Both the position numbers and the translations under genes were made by a program. A stretch of DNA of 64,000 nucleotides, taken from Bacillota bacterium. GTDB taxonomy: Bacteria; Bacillota; UBA4882; UBA8346. Below the pieces are notes generated by a model. That model saw only the letters and a list, made by a program, of their open reading frames with translations. It was not told the DNA's origin and made no database searches. The DNA lies in contig JAEWZY010000004.1 of NCBI GenBank assembly GCA_023394955.1, forward strand, positions 124,001 through 188,000. Reading direction: 5' to 3'. Position 1 is the stretch's first letter; every line of letters begins with the position of its first letter. Below, piece by piece: positions 16,592 through 25,406 of the stretch.

Positions 16592-18460
16592 TTAGGAGGG
16601 CCGGTTTTGATTGAGAGGGAGGTTAACGATAAAGCGGGAACCTTTTCCGGGTTCACTCTCTACACTAATTTGACCATTGTGTCTTTCGACAATTTTATGG
16701 CAGATCGATAGCCCGACGCCGGTCCCCTCATATTCATCTTTTCCGTGTAAACGTTGGAATACGGAAAAGATTCTGATAAAGTATTGTTCCTCGATACCAA
16801 TGCCGTTATCTTCAAAAGTTAATTCTAAAAATTCCCGCTGCCATTTCAACCTATTATGTTCAACATTGACTATCCGGGCTGTTGTTTTAACTAACGGCCG
16901 GACTTCAGGCCGGTGGAACTTTAAGCCGTTGGAGATAAGATTTTGAAACAATTGCCGGATTTGAATGGGGTCGGCTTCGATTTCAGGAAGATTATCGATT
17001 TCAACCTTGCCATTGGTACGTTCGATTAATGTTTCGAGATCGGAGATTACTTCGGCAGCGATTACATTTAAGTCGAATTTGACAAAAGGTTGGGCTTGAG
17101 TAGTCACTCGGGAGTATGACAATAGATCATTGATTAAGGTCTGCATTCGCAGGGCGGCATTTTGAATTCGGCTAAAATAATCGAGGGACTGTTCTCTAAG
17201 GTTGGCAGCTTCCTTTTTGATGATCCGGTCACTAAAAGCCACGATTTTCCTTAACGGTTCCTGTAAATCATGGGAAGCGGCATAAGCGAAGCTTTGTAAT
17301 TCCTGGTTTATCTGAGTAAGTTTTTCGGTCTGTAATAGCAGTTTTTCCTCGGCCTGTTTTCGTTCGGTGATATCCTTGGAGGTACAGACGATATATTTTA
17401 GGGTTGAATTGTCATCCTTCATTACTGAAAAGCTTAATAAAACCGGAACTGTGGCGCCGTTCTTTTTTCGAAAAACAGTCTCATAATTTTTGAGACCACC
17501 TTGAGAAATAATAGTAGACAGATTATCACCATGTAACGGACTCTCCTCCGTAACCGGAAAGATCAAGTCGATTGATTGATTGATTAACTCATCCGTCGTA
17601 TAATTGAGCAGATCGCCGGCGGCATAATTAACGGTTTTGATCTTCAAATCGGAGTCGGTAACGACCAAAGCATCCATCATACTGGAGATGATATTATCCA
17701 TATATTCCTTGGAAACGGTGGTTTTCTCCAAATCAGCCGCCATCTTATTGAAGGAAAGAGCCAGCCGCCCAATTTCATCATGATTATTGATATTTAAGAG
17801 GTAGGAGGAGTTAAAACCCCTTTTACCTAGTTCATGGGCAAAGCGGTCCAATTTAATGATTGGCTTAGTTACCCAAAGGGAAAGGGCATACGCGATTAAA
17901 AAGAAGGAAAACGCGAAAAAGACAAGGGATACAAAGATCGAAGCCCAAATGTAAAGGTTTGTTTTTTGGGAGATCACCGTTGCCGGAAAACCGAGGATTA
18001 CTGCTCCTGCGTGACGGCTAATAGTATTGAAAACCGGAATAATAATACCGAAAAAATGTTTCCGCCTTTGATGATAAGAGACAATAGTGGCGGTGGAACT
18101 ATGAATTGCCTCCCGTAATTGAGGAACAGTTAAGCTGTTTTGAAAAAAGGAATCCTCGTTATGAAATAGGATCTTGCCGTTAGTGTTTACTACCAAGGCA
18201 TAACTTAACATTGGATATTTGGCGATAATCTCTTGACATTGTTCATCAAAGCCCATGATGTCTTCCAAGGGAATTTCCAGGGCGAGCAAACGATCCAACT
18301 GTAGTTTGAGACTCTCACCGATGACCAATACTTCTGATTTTAAGGCTTCGGTATACTCCTTAACGAACATGCAGCTGGTTAACCAGGTATTGGTCCCGAT
18401 CGTCAAGAACAAGATCAGAAGCAGAATAAGGGAGATTTTGCTGCTAAGTTTACTAAACAT
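16592..18460 (-). CDS. Membrane sensor histidine kinase with PAS domain
   Basis: 622 residues. TM1 ~10-30, an extracytoplasmic sensor region ~31-165, TM2 ~170-195, HAMP ~195-250, PAS ~255-375 (MMDALVVTDSDLKIKTVNYA, ending ITERKQAEE), HisKA ~385-455 with the phosphorylated His in SHDLQEPLRK, and HATPase ~490-618 (FQNLISNGLKFHRP, FEDNGIGIEEQY, EGTGVGLSICHKIVE). The bacteriophytochrome-like HisKA-HATPase pair is typical of hybrid or orphan kinases. No response regulator gene is adjacent. It lies 7 bp after a membrane-anchored substrate-binding protein gene and is surely co-transcribed with it, which suggests that the latter presents the ligand. Confidence 0.9.
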   Translation of the reverse strand: MFSKLSSKISLILLLILFLTIGTNTWLTSCMFVKEYTEALKSEVLVIGESLKLQLDRLLALEIPLEDIMGFDEQCQEIIAKYPMLSYALVVNTNGKILFHNEDSFFQNSLTVPQLREAIHSSTATIVSYHQRRKHFFGIIIPVFNTISRHAGAVILGFPATVISQKTNLYIWASIFVSLVFFAFSFFLIAYALSLWVTKPIIKLDRFAHELGKRGFNSSYLLNINNHDEIGRLALSFNKMAADLEKTTVSKEYMDNIISSMMDALVVTDSDLKIKTVNYAAGDLLNYTTDELINQSIDLIFPVTEESPLHGDNLSTIISQGGLKNYETVFRKKNGATVPVLLSFSVMKDDNSTLKYIVCTSKDITERKQAEEKLLLQTEKLTQINQELQSFAYAASHDLQEPLRKIVAFSDRIIKKEAANLREQSLDYFSRIQNAALRMQTLINDLLSYSRVTTQAQPFVKFDLNVIAAEVISDLETLIERTNGKVEIDNLPEIEADPIQIRQLFQNLISNGLKFHRPEVRPLVKTTARIVNVEHNRLKWQREFLELTFEDNGIGIEEQYFIRIFSVFQRLHGKDEYEGTGVGLSICHKIVERHNGQISVESEPGKGSRFIVNLPLNQNRPS

Positions 18461-18467
18461 TTAACAT

Positions 18468-19571
18468 TTATTCCTCCCAGAAATACTCCTTTACTACTTG
18501 CGAACTTAATAATACCGAACTTTTAATTTTGATGCCTAATTGATTGGCCCGAGCTAGGCTGATGAGGGGTTCTCCCTTAATCGTAGCGACTATTGGGAAG
18601 TCGGAAGGTTTTTTTCCGTCAACTAAAATTCCGTGGGCAATTTTACCGGCAGCCAGGCCTTGTTCAAAACCGGATACTGAAACTACGCATAAAGTCCCAA
18701 AGGAGACCCGGTCTTTCCAGAAACTAAAATCGGGAAGCTTTATGTTTTCTGCCGTCCAACGTTGAACTTCCTGATAGGGGACGTTTTCTCCCCTTTCATC
18801 CTTAAAGGAGAAAATTCCCAAAAAAACGACTGCGTCTACTTTATGCTCGTATTCTTTAATCTTTTTTTGGTACTCGGCAAAAGTGTAGATTGTATCCCAA
18901 CTTACAAATTGGACTTCCGGTAATTCATTTATACGGGCTTTCATCCGTTGGATAACCGGGGACCACATTGGACCGTCATCGGTGATAACTGCTATTTTTC
19001 GAACTGAGGGGACTACTTCTTTTAAAAGCTTAACCGATTCTACGAAATGCTCCTTCTCCAATACACCGGTTATGTTTTGACAATCCTTGATCCCGTATTT
19101 CCCGGGACTTTCGTTAACGGCGCTGAAGACAATCGGCAGTTCCGAATGGATATAATATTTAGCGAGGTATTTTAGGGCGTCATCATCGCTGATATAAACC
19201 AAATCCGGTTTCCAGGCAGTGATTAAATTTCGGGCTTCTTCGGTCTTGGTCATGATTGAACTTTCCGAACTATATCTTTTGGTATCCATTTGAAAGACTT
19301 GATATTCAATGCTTAAATCGGATAAGGCGGACTGAAAGCCTGAATAGAGAGTGTCCGTCCATTCCCAGGGAGAATGGTAACTCATAATATGTAAAATCCG
19401 ATAATTGTTAGAAGGTTGGGTCGGCGTCGCCGGAGTCGAGGACGGTCCATCCAGGTTCGGCGCGAGAGTTTGATGGTTAATGAAGAAAAATAAAACGATA
19501 GCTCCTGGTAACAACAAACCAAGGGAAAACAGAATGATGTTTCTGTTTATAATTTTTTGATAATCCAACAT
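18468..19571 (-). CDS. Membrane-anchored ABC_sub_bind-family substrate-binding protein
   Basis: 367 residues. The start chosen is ATG at 19571, preceded by GGAGGG at 5 nt; the longer frame from 19607 lacks a site. One N-terminal hydrophobic helix (ILFSLGLLLPGAIVLFFFIN) acts as an anchor or uncleaved signal; there is no lipobox. A Pro/Thr/Ser linker (~40-55) leads to a two-lobed PF04392-like domain (YRILHIMSYHSPWEW, KPDLVYISDDDALKYLAKYY, PIVFSAVNESP, VSGFEQGLAAGKIAHGIL). No permease or ATPase gene is nearby. The histidine kinase gene follows 7 bp downstream, so a LuxP/LuxQ-like sensing pair is the favoured reading (inference). Confidence 0.82.
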   Translation of the reverse strand: MLDYQKIINRNIILFSLGLLLPGAIVLFFFINHQTLAPNLDGPSSTPATPTQPSNNYRILHIMSYHSPWEWTDTLYSGFQSALSDLSIEYQVFQMDTKRYSSESSIMTKTEEARNLITAWKPDLVYISDDDALKYLAKYYIHSELPIVFSAVNESPGKYGIKDCQNITGVLEKEHFVESVKLLKEVVPSVRKIAVITDDGPMWSPVIQRMKARINELPEVQFVSWDTIYTFAEYQKKIKEYEHKVDAVVFLGIFSFKDERGENVPYQEVQRWTAENIKLPDFSFWKDRVSFGTLCVVSVSGFEQGLAAGKIAHGILVDGKKPSDFPIVATIKGEPLISLARANQLGIKIKSSVLLSSQVVKEYFWEE

Positions 19572-19771
19572 TAGGCCCTCCAATTGAAAAAACTCCTTTA
19601 ACTGCAATTAAATTAGGGACTATATATTAATTCGGAAAAAATTGGCTCAAGCTTAAGAGATAGTCCAAATAATAAAAGGGGAATTTTCAATTTTTTTTCA
19701 ATGGTCGTTCATTCCGGCAAGCCGGGGAGCATGACTATTGAAGTGATATTAAATCTGTGAATAATTGGGGT

Positions 19772-19798
19772 AAAAAAAGCCCCTTGAAAGGGGTTTTT
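19772..19798 (-). terminator. Rho-independent terminator of aguA-aguB
   Basis: AAAAAGCCCCT-TGAA-AGGGGTTTTT. Read on the minus strand the stem is followed by seven T, placed about 37 bp after the aguB stop. It would also stop plus-strand transcription. Confidence 0.8.
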
Positions 19799-19834
19799 AG
19801 AACAGTAGCTTGAAATAAATAAATGGGGTAACGA

Positions 19835-20695
19835 TTATTTATCCATTACAATTTGGCGGTACATATCAGGTCGGCGGTCACGGTAGATTCCCCAATAATC
19901 ACGGTATTTGCCGATTTGCTCCAGATCAAGCTCGGCAGAGAGATACAGTTCAGTCCGATCATCCGCTTCGGCTATTTTAGCGCCGGTTGCATCGGTGATA
20001 AATGATGAACCGTAAAACCTAATTTCGGAATCATCGGTTGTTTCGACGCCAATTCGATTGGAAGCTACCACCGGCACAATATTGGCTGCGGCATGGCCTT
20101 GCATACATAATTGCCAATGGTTCTTAGAATCGACTTCCGGCCGGTTGGGTTCGGAACCGATGGCGGTTGGGTAAAGCAGGATTTCCGCCCCCATCAAGGC
20201 CATACAGCGGGCGGCTTCGGTAAACCATTGGTCCCAGCAAATACCTACTCCAATCATAGCGTAACGGGTCTTCCAGACTTTAAAACCGGTATCGCCCGGG
20301 GTGAAATAAAATTTTTCCTCATAACCGGGTCCATCCGGGATATGGGTTTTACGATAAACACCTAGGATTTCGCCGGTAGCGTCGATAATGGCCACGGAAT
20401 TATAAAATCGTCCGGAATCGGTCTCAAAAAAACTAAGGGGTAGGACTACTTCGAGTTCCCGGGCTATATTTTGAAAGCGTTTAATTCCTTTTTTCTGTGA
20501 ATATTCACAGGATAGATTGAAATAATCTTTGTTTTTGACTTGGCAAAAATAAGGTGTCTCGAATAATTCCTGGAGAAGGATGATTTGTCCTCCGGATGCC
20601 GCAGCGCCGCGGATTAAATTTTCCGCTTTAGCGATATTGGCGTCAATATCCCAGGAACAAGACATTTGGGTGGCGGCAACGGTTACTTTGGACAA
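19835..20695 (-). CDS. aguB: N-carbamoylputrescine amidase
   Basis: 286 residues of the nitrilase (C-N hydrolase) superfamily. Catalytic triad: Glu in LLQELFETPYFCQ, Lys in YRKTHIPDGPGYEEKFYF and Cys in GVGICWDQWF. The FETPYFCQ and HIPDGPGYEEKFYF phrases are diagnostic for AguB, which hydrolyses N-carbamoylputrescine to putrescine, CO2 and ammonia. TTG start preceded by AAGGGAG at 6 nt. Directly downstream of aguA (about 43 bp), so the two steps are encoded in one operon. Confidence 0.93.
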   Translation of the reverse strand: MSKVTVAATQMSCSWDIDANIAKAENLIRGAAASGGQIILLQELFETPYFCQVKNKDYFNLSCEYSQKKGIKRFQNIARELEVVLPLSFFETDSGRFYNSVAIIDATGEILGVYRKTHIPDGPGYEEKFYFTPGDTGFKVWKTRYAMIGVGICWDQWFTEAARCMALMGAEILLYPTAIGSEPNRPEVDSKNHWQLCMQGHAAANIVPVVASNRIGVETTDDSEIRFYGSSFITDATGAKIAEADDRTELYLSAELDLEQIGKYRDYWGIYRDRRPDMYRQIVMDK

Positions 20696-20738
20696 TGGGG
20701 GACTCCCTTCTTATTGTTATTATGGTGGTAAGGGCGAT

Positions 20739-21761
20739 TCAAGAATTACCCTTACCGGCAGGCATTTGTTGGGTCAGGCAATGGACATTGCCTCCGCCTC
20801 TGGCAATAGTCAATCCGTCAACCGTAACGATTTTACGGTCGGGGAATGTCTTTTTCAGAACAGATAAAGCGGCCTTGTCGGAGGCTTTATAGCCAAAGAC
20901 TGGCATGATTATTCCGGCATTGACAAAGTAAAAGTTAAGATAACTTAAGGTTAAACGGAGATCACCGTAATAGGTGGCTGGAGGCTGTTCGATGGTGATG
21001 ACCTTTAAAGGCCGGCCCTTGGCGTCGGTGACTTTTTTGAGAATCCCCAAATTTTCGCGGGAAATCTCATGGTTGGGATCATCAGGATCGGAACAGGTTT
21101 GAGCAATCACCATCCCGGGACGGGCGAAGCAGGCGATGTTATCCACATGGCCGTCGGTATCGTCTCCGATCCAACCCCGGTTTAACCAGATGATTTTGGA
21201 AACGTTCAAATAACTCTTTAAATACGCTTCAATTTGTTCCTTTTTTAGGTGAGGATTGCGGTTCCGATTTAACAGGCACTCTGTAGTGGTCAAGAGGGTG
21301 CCCTCGCCGTCCGTATGAAAGGAGCCGCCCTCCATGACTAGAGGGGCGTTGAAACAGGGTATTTGATAGCGATTCAATATTTTAGGAGCAACCAGGTTAT
21401 CGAGCCTTGCAGAAAACTTTCCGCCCCAGGCGTTGAAGATCCAATTGATCCCCGCTAATTCTCCTTGTTCATTTAAGAGAAAGGTCGGCCCGTTATCCCG
21501 CATCCAAGAGTCATTATGCTCAATCGGTATGATTTCCACACCGGGGCCGCAAAATCGGTTTGCTTCTTGGATATGGGCTTGGTCCGCCAAGACGGAAACG
21601 GGTTCAAATCCGGCGATGGCTTTAACGATGGAGGCAAAGGCCGGCAGGATGTCGGCGAATGGTTCGGGCCACTCCGCTTCTTTCAAAGGCCATTCCATCA
21701 AAGTTCTTTGGTGTAGGCCCCATTCAGGGGGCATTTTATAGCCGAGTTCGGCCGGGGTCAA
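20739..21761 (-). CDS. aguA: Agmatine deiminase
   Basis: 340 residues of the guanidino-group-modifying (PPADI) family; converts agmatine to N-carbamoylputrescine. Motifs: the substrate loop NDSWMRDNGPTFL, WGGKFSARLDN, the HTDGEGTLLTTTECLLNRNR stretch, GWIGDDTDGHVDN and the nucleophilic Cys in RGGGNVHCLTQQMP. The TTG at 21761 is taken as the start because GAGGTGG lies 6 nt before it and the protein then begins with the family-typical TPAELGYKMPPEW; the frame extends to 21809 without a better site. First gene of the aguA-aguB operon. Confidence 0.92.
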   Translation of the reverse strand: MTPAELGYKMPPEWGLHQRTLMEWPLKEAEWPEPFADILPAFASIVKAIAGFEPVSVLADQAHIQEANRFCGPGVEIIPIEHNDSWMRDNGPTFLLNEQGELAGINWIFNAWGGKFSARLDNLVAPKILNRYQIPCFNAPLVMEGGSFHTDGEGTLLTTTECLLNRNRNPHLKKEQIEAYLKSYLNVSKIIWLNRGWIGDDTDGHVDNIACFARPGMVIAQTCSDPDDPNHEISRENLGILKKVTDAKGRPLKVITIEQPPATYYGDLRLTLSYLNFYFVNAGIIMPVFGYKASDKAALSVLKKTFPDRKIVTVDGLTIARGGGNVHCLTQQMPAGKGNS

Positions 21762-21857
21762 TTTAGACCACCTCACGTTCGCGAATAATATTATTTTTAG
21801 CTTGAACAAACCTTAAAATTACGCTTTTTGTCCGTTGCGAAGAAAGCAAAATTCATT

Positions 21858-22043
21858 TTAATTATTTTGGGAGCGTTTTTTACCAGCCAGTTCTTTAATA
21901 TAGGTTTGGTCAACTGCATTTAACCGTGTAATAACTTCAACTAAGGCTTGGGCGGTTTCGGGATAGCCGTCTTCCGCCATTTGATCGCGGATTATGCCTA
22001 ATCGAATTAGTAATTTGTTAAATTCATCCCTGCATAATGACAT
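21858..22043 (-). CDS. Small helical protein of unknown function
   Basis: 61 residues, predicted all-helical (FNKLLIRLGIIRDQMAEDGY, ALVEVITRLNAVDQTYIKEL). The GGAGGG site 5 nt before the ATG supports translation. The size recalls Spo0E-like phosphatases, but their S-x-x-L-D signature is absent, so I leave it unnamed. It lies just upstream of aguA on the same strand. Confidence 0.55.
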   Translation of the reverse strand: MSLCRDEFNKLLIRLGIIRDQMAEDGYPETAQALVEVITRLNAVDQTYIKELAGKKRSQNN

Positions 22044-22232
22044 GACGCCCTCCGGTAAATGAAAGTACGAGTATTCGAAGATAAAGATATAGAAGACAGA
22101 AACTAGAAGTGAAGCTGTATCTTATTATAACATGGTTGGGATTTATCTGTCAGAAAATTAATCCTTACTGGATAATGATAACAATAATAACGATACAAAT
22201 AACAAATATCCTAACTGGTTACGCGCAATTTA

Positions 22233-22241
22233 TGTTATAAT
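22233..22241 (+). promoter_or_regulatory. Extended -10 promoter for asnA-asnS
   Basis: TGTTATAAT (TATAAT at 22236-22241 with an upstream TG) lies 45 bp before the asnA start. The -35 region is weak. The surrounding 240 bp upstream are AT-rich with no T-box. Confidence 0.5.
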
Positions 22242-22285
22242 TTTAAAATAGCGCAAAAGTCCATTTAACCGGAGGCGACCAAATA

Positions 22286-23296
22286 TTGAACAACTTATTG
22301 ATACCTTCTAATTATAATCCCAAATTAAATTTAAAAGAGACTGAAATTGCCATTAAAAAGGTGAAAGATTTCTTTGAAAACGCGTTAGCCCGTGAATTGA
22401 ATCTTACCAGGGTTTCGGCGCCTTTGTTTGTAAAACCGGAAACCGGGTTGAACGACAATCTGAATGGGATTGAAAGGCCGGTCGGTTTTGACGTGAAAGC
22501 CATCGGCGGCTCCGGATGTGAAATCGTCCAGTCTTTAGCCAAATGGAAAAGGATGGCTTTAAAAAAATACAACTTCTTTCCCGGAGAGGGTTTATATACG
22601 GATATGAATGCAATCCGGCGGGACGAGGATCTGGATAACCTGCATTCTATTTATGTGGATCAGTGGGACTGGGAGAAAATCATCCCTAAAGAAGAACGGA
22701 CTATGGACACTTTGAAGGAGATCGTGAACCGAATTTATAAAGTATTCCGGGATACGGAAGAATATATTTGTAATCTATATCCGGTTTTACAGAAGAGCTT
22801 GCCGCCGGAGATTCACTTTATCAGCACCCAAGAACTGGAAGACCGATATCCGGATTTGACCCCTAAAGAACGGGAGGATGCAATTACCAAAGAAAAAGGC
22901 GCTGTTTTTCTGGCCCAGATCGGGAAGACGCTTCGTTCCGGAAGCAAACATGACGGTAGGGCGCCGGATTACGACGATTGGGAATTGAATGGGGATATTA
23001 TTTTCTGGTACCCGTTATTGGGGAAAGCCTTTGAAGTATCTTCAATGGGAATTCGGGTCGATGAAGCCTCATTAATCAGCCAGTTAAAGCAGGCAGAAAG
23101 TGAAGAACGGCTGAACCTCCAGTTTCACCGGGATTTAATGGCTGGGAATTTGCCTTATACCATTGGGGGGGGGATCGGCCAATCCCGAATTTGTATGTTC
23201 TATCTCAAGAAAGCCCACGTCGGCGAAGTCCAGTCGTCGGTTTGGCCCGATGCTATGATTGAAGACTGCGCTAAAGCTAAAATAATCTTATTATAG
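22286..23296 (+). CDS. asnA: Aspartate-ammonia ligase (asparagine synthetase A)
   Basis: 336 residues, standard AsnA size and a class II aaRS-like fold. Family motifs: LTRVSAPLFVKPETGLNDNLNG, FDVKAIGGSGCEIVQSLAKWKR, GLYTDMNAIRRDED, HSIYVDQWDWEKII, RAPDYDDWELNGDI and TIGGGIGQSRICMFYLKK. Makes asparagine from aspartate, ammonia and ATP. TTG start behind CCGGAGGCG. Followed 45 bp later by asnS, so asparagine synthesis and its charging onto tRNA are co-expressed. Confidence 0.95.
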   Translation: MNNLLIPSNYNPKLNLKETEIAIKKVKDFFENALARELNLTRVSAPLFVKPETGLNDNLNGIERPVGFDVKAIGGSGCEIVQSLAKWKRMALKKYNFFPGEGLYTDMNAIRRDEDLDNLHSIYVDQWDWEKIIPKEERTMDTLKEIVNRIYKVFRDTEEYICNLYPVLQKSLPPEIHFISTQELEDRYPDLTPKEREDAITKEKGAVFLAQIGKTLRSGSKHDGRAPDYDDWELNGDIIFWYPLLGKAFEVSSMGIRVDEASLISQLKQAESEERLNLQFHRDLMAGNLPYTIGGGIGQSRICMFYLKKAHVGEVQSSVWPDAMIEDCAKAKIILL

Positions 23297-23343
23297 CATT
23301 ACGATGGAACGCAATTCCGATAAAAACAAGGAGAGTATGAGTG

Positions 23344-24735
23344 ATGGAGATCAGGGCAATTAAAGATATTTTTAAGGACGCTAAAGGATTATTGAATCAA
23401 TCCATCCGGGTTTGCGGATGGGTGAAAACAATTCGTGATCAAAAAACCTTCGGATTTATCGAGTTAAATGACGGTACCTATTTCAAGAACTTACAAGTGG
23501 TGATCGAGGAAGGTCTGCCCAATTTTAGCGAGGTAGTAAAGTTGTCGGTGGGTTCGGCCTTGATTATCGAGGGCGATTTAGTTGAATCTCCCGGCGCAAA
23601 GCAACCCTTCGAATTGAAAGCGAAAGGGGTGTTGATTGAAGGGGAATCCACTCCTGACTATCCGCTCCAGAAAAAGAGACATTCCTTTGAGTATTTAAGA
23701 ACCATCGCCCATCTTCGTCCCAGGACCAATACTTTTGCGGCGGTATTCCGGGTCAGGTCCCTGGCGGCCTATGCCATTCATAAGTTTTTCCAGGAACGGG
23801 GGTTCGTCTATGTTCACACTCCGATTATTACCGGGAGTGATTGTGAAGGCGCCGGCGAAATGTTCAGGGTCAGTACGATGGACTTTGACAATCTCCCCCG
23901 GGATGACCAAGGAAAGCTGGATTTCACTAGGGACTTTTTCGGCAAGGAGACCAACTTGACTGTCAGCGGCCAGTTGGAAGCGGAAACCTATGCCATGGCT
24001 TTCAGGAATGTTTACACCTTCGGACCTACTTTTAGAGCGGAGAATTCCAATACCCCCAGGCACGCGGCGGAATTTTGGATGATCGAACCGGAGATGGCTT
24101 TTGCCGACTTGAAGGATGATATGAAATTAGCCGAAGAGATGCTCAAGTTTATCATCAATTACCTATTGGAACAGGCCCCGGAAGAGATGGAGTTTTTCAA
24201 TAATTTTATCGATAACGGCCTTTTGGAGAGGTTGAAACATGTCGCTAATTCTGAATTTGGACATGTGACCTATACCGAAGCGGTAGAACTTTTAGTGAAG
24301 GAGAACTCCAGGTTTGAATACCCGGTGGAGTGGGGAAGCGATCTCCAAACCGAGCACGAACGTTTTTTAACAGAGCAAATCTTTAAAAAGCCCGTCTTCG
24401 TCACGGATTATCCAAAGGAGATCAAAGCGTTTTATATGCGGCAAAACGATGACAACAAGACAGTCGCCGCCATGGATCTGCTGGTGCCCGGGGTCGGTGA
24501 AATAATCGGCGGCAGTCAGCGTGAAGAACGGCTGAATGTTTTGGAAAGACGGATGAAGGAATTAGAACTTCCTCCGGAGGATTATTGGTGGTACCTGGAT
24601 CTGCGTAAATTCGGCGGAACCAGGCATGCTGGGTTTGGATTGGGATTTGAGCGGGTAATCATGTATATTACCGGAATGGGAAATATCCGGGACGTGATCT
24701 CCTTCCCCAGGACTGTCAAAACAGCCGAGTTTTAA
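23344..24735 (+). CDS. asnS: Asparaginyl-tRNA synthetase
   Basis: About 463 residues. N-terminal OB-fold anticodon domain (SIRVCGWVKTIRDQKTFGFI ... VEG/EGDLVESPGAKQPFEL) and class IIb catalytic core: FVYVHTPIITGSDCEGAGEMF, motif 2 TFRAENSNTPRHAAEFWMIE and motif 3 GFGLGFERVIMYITGM. The GAGEMF and NTPRHAAEFW phrases separate AsnRS from AspRS. ATG at 23344 is 9 nt after AAGGAGAG; a GTG three bases earlier is also possible. A bidirectional terminator follows. Confidence 0.94.
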   Translation: MEIRAIKDIFKDAKGLLNQSIRVCGWVKTIRDQKTFGFIELNDGTYFKNLQVVIEEGLPNFSEVVKLSVGSALIIEGDLVESPGAKQPFELKAKGVLIEGESTPDYPLQKKRHSFEYLRTIAHLRPRTNTFAAVFRVRSLAAYAIHKFFQERGFVYVHTPIITGSDCEGAGEMFRVSTMDFDNLPRDDQGKLDFTRDFFGKETNLTVSGQLEAETYAMAFRNVYTFGPTFRAENSNTPRHAAEFWMIEPEMAFADLKDDMKLAEEMLKFIINYLLEQAPEEMEFFNNFIDNGLLERLKHVANSEFGHVTYTEAVELLVKENSRFEYPVEWGSDLQTEHERFLTEQIFKKPVFVTDYPKEIKAFYMRQNDDNKTVAAMDLLVPGVGEIIGGSQREERLNVLERRMKELELPPEDYWWYLDLRKFGGTRHAGFGLGFERVIMYITGMGNIRDVISFPRTVKTAEF

Positions 24736-24831
24736 CTGCCGGTAATAGGCCCGAGGCATGGGACGCGAGGGTGAGAGAAAGCCTTAATAGCCTATTTCCA
24801 TTTTCCATGAGTATTGAAGAATGAATAATTA

Positions 24832-24858
24832 GAAAACCAGGCAGAAGCCTGGTTTTTG
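24832..24858. terminator. Bidirectional terminator between asnS and hyd operon
   Basis: AAACCAGGC-AGAA-GCCTGGTTTTT: 9-bp stem, T-tract on the plus strand and A-tract on the left, placed between the convergent asnS and the third hyd gene. Confidence 0.85.
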
Positions 24859-24879
24859 GTTGACATAAACAGGGGACTA

Positions 24880-25404
24880 TTATTCGTTCGTCTCTTCCGG
24901 TTCGCTTTCTTTTTCATGTTCCGAACGGAACCGATTCAAGATCTCCGGCACCTGATTTGGGGTGACTTGGCTAAATACCTTCCCGTTGATTGTTACTACC
25001 GGGGCTAAGCCGCAGACGCCAAGACATCTAGTGTTGGTCAGGGAAAAGAGTCCGTCTTTAGTGGTTTCACCCATATCGATTCCTAATTCATCTTTAAATA
25101 TTTCCAGGACCCTGTCGGCGCCTTTAACAAAGCAGGCGGTTCCCAAGCAAACCGAAATAGCATACTTTCCTTGGGGTTGAAGCCGGAAGAAGTGATAGAA
25201 AGTAGCTACTCCGAAAACATAAGAGGTTGGGATTCCCAGTAAATAAGCGACTTGATCCAAGTGTTCCCGGGAAAGATACCCGAATTCCTCTTGTACTTTG
25301 TGGAGTACCGCTATTAAATAACTGTCCGGATGTTCCCGGGTTTTATAGGTCTCGATCAACTCTAAAATTTCCGGAGTCAATTCTTTTTTGGTTTCGGTCG
25401 TCAT
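24880..25404 (-). CDS. hydC: Bifurcating [FeFe] hydrogenase, NuoE-like [2Fe-2S] subunit
   Basis: 174 residues with the thioredoxin-like [2Fe-2S] fold of NuoE/HydC: an N-terminal helical bundle (LIAVLHKVQEEFGYLSREHL, VYFGVATFYHFF-like phrase) and cluster cysteines in SVCLGTACFVKGA and NTRCLGVCGLAP. It passes electrons between the flavin subunit and the rest of the complex. Last gene of the hydB-hydA-hydC operon, starting 2 bp after the hydA stop. The acidic C-terminal tail (SEHEKESEPEETNE) is unremarkable. Confidence 0.9.
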   Translation of the reverse strand: MTTETKKELTPEILELIETYKTREHPDSYLIAVLHKVQEEFGYLSREHLDQVAYLLGIPTSYVFGVATFYHFFRLQPQGKYAISVCLGTACFVKGADRVLEIFKDELGIDMGETTKDGLFSLTNTRCLGVCGLAPVVTINGKVFSQVTPNQVPEILNRFRSEHEKESEPEETNE

Positions 25405-25406
25405 TT

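Noticed and set aside
21858..22043. Spo0E-like phosphatase
   Set aside because: Size and helicity fit, but the signature S-x-x-L-D and the usual motif order are absent.
22044..22285. T-box or riboswitch upstream of asnA-asnS
   Set aside because: The sequence is AT-rich and lacks conserved leader motifs; only an extended -10 promoter is visible.
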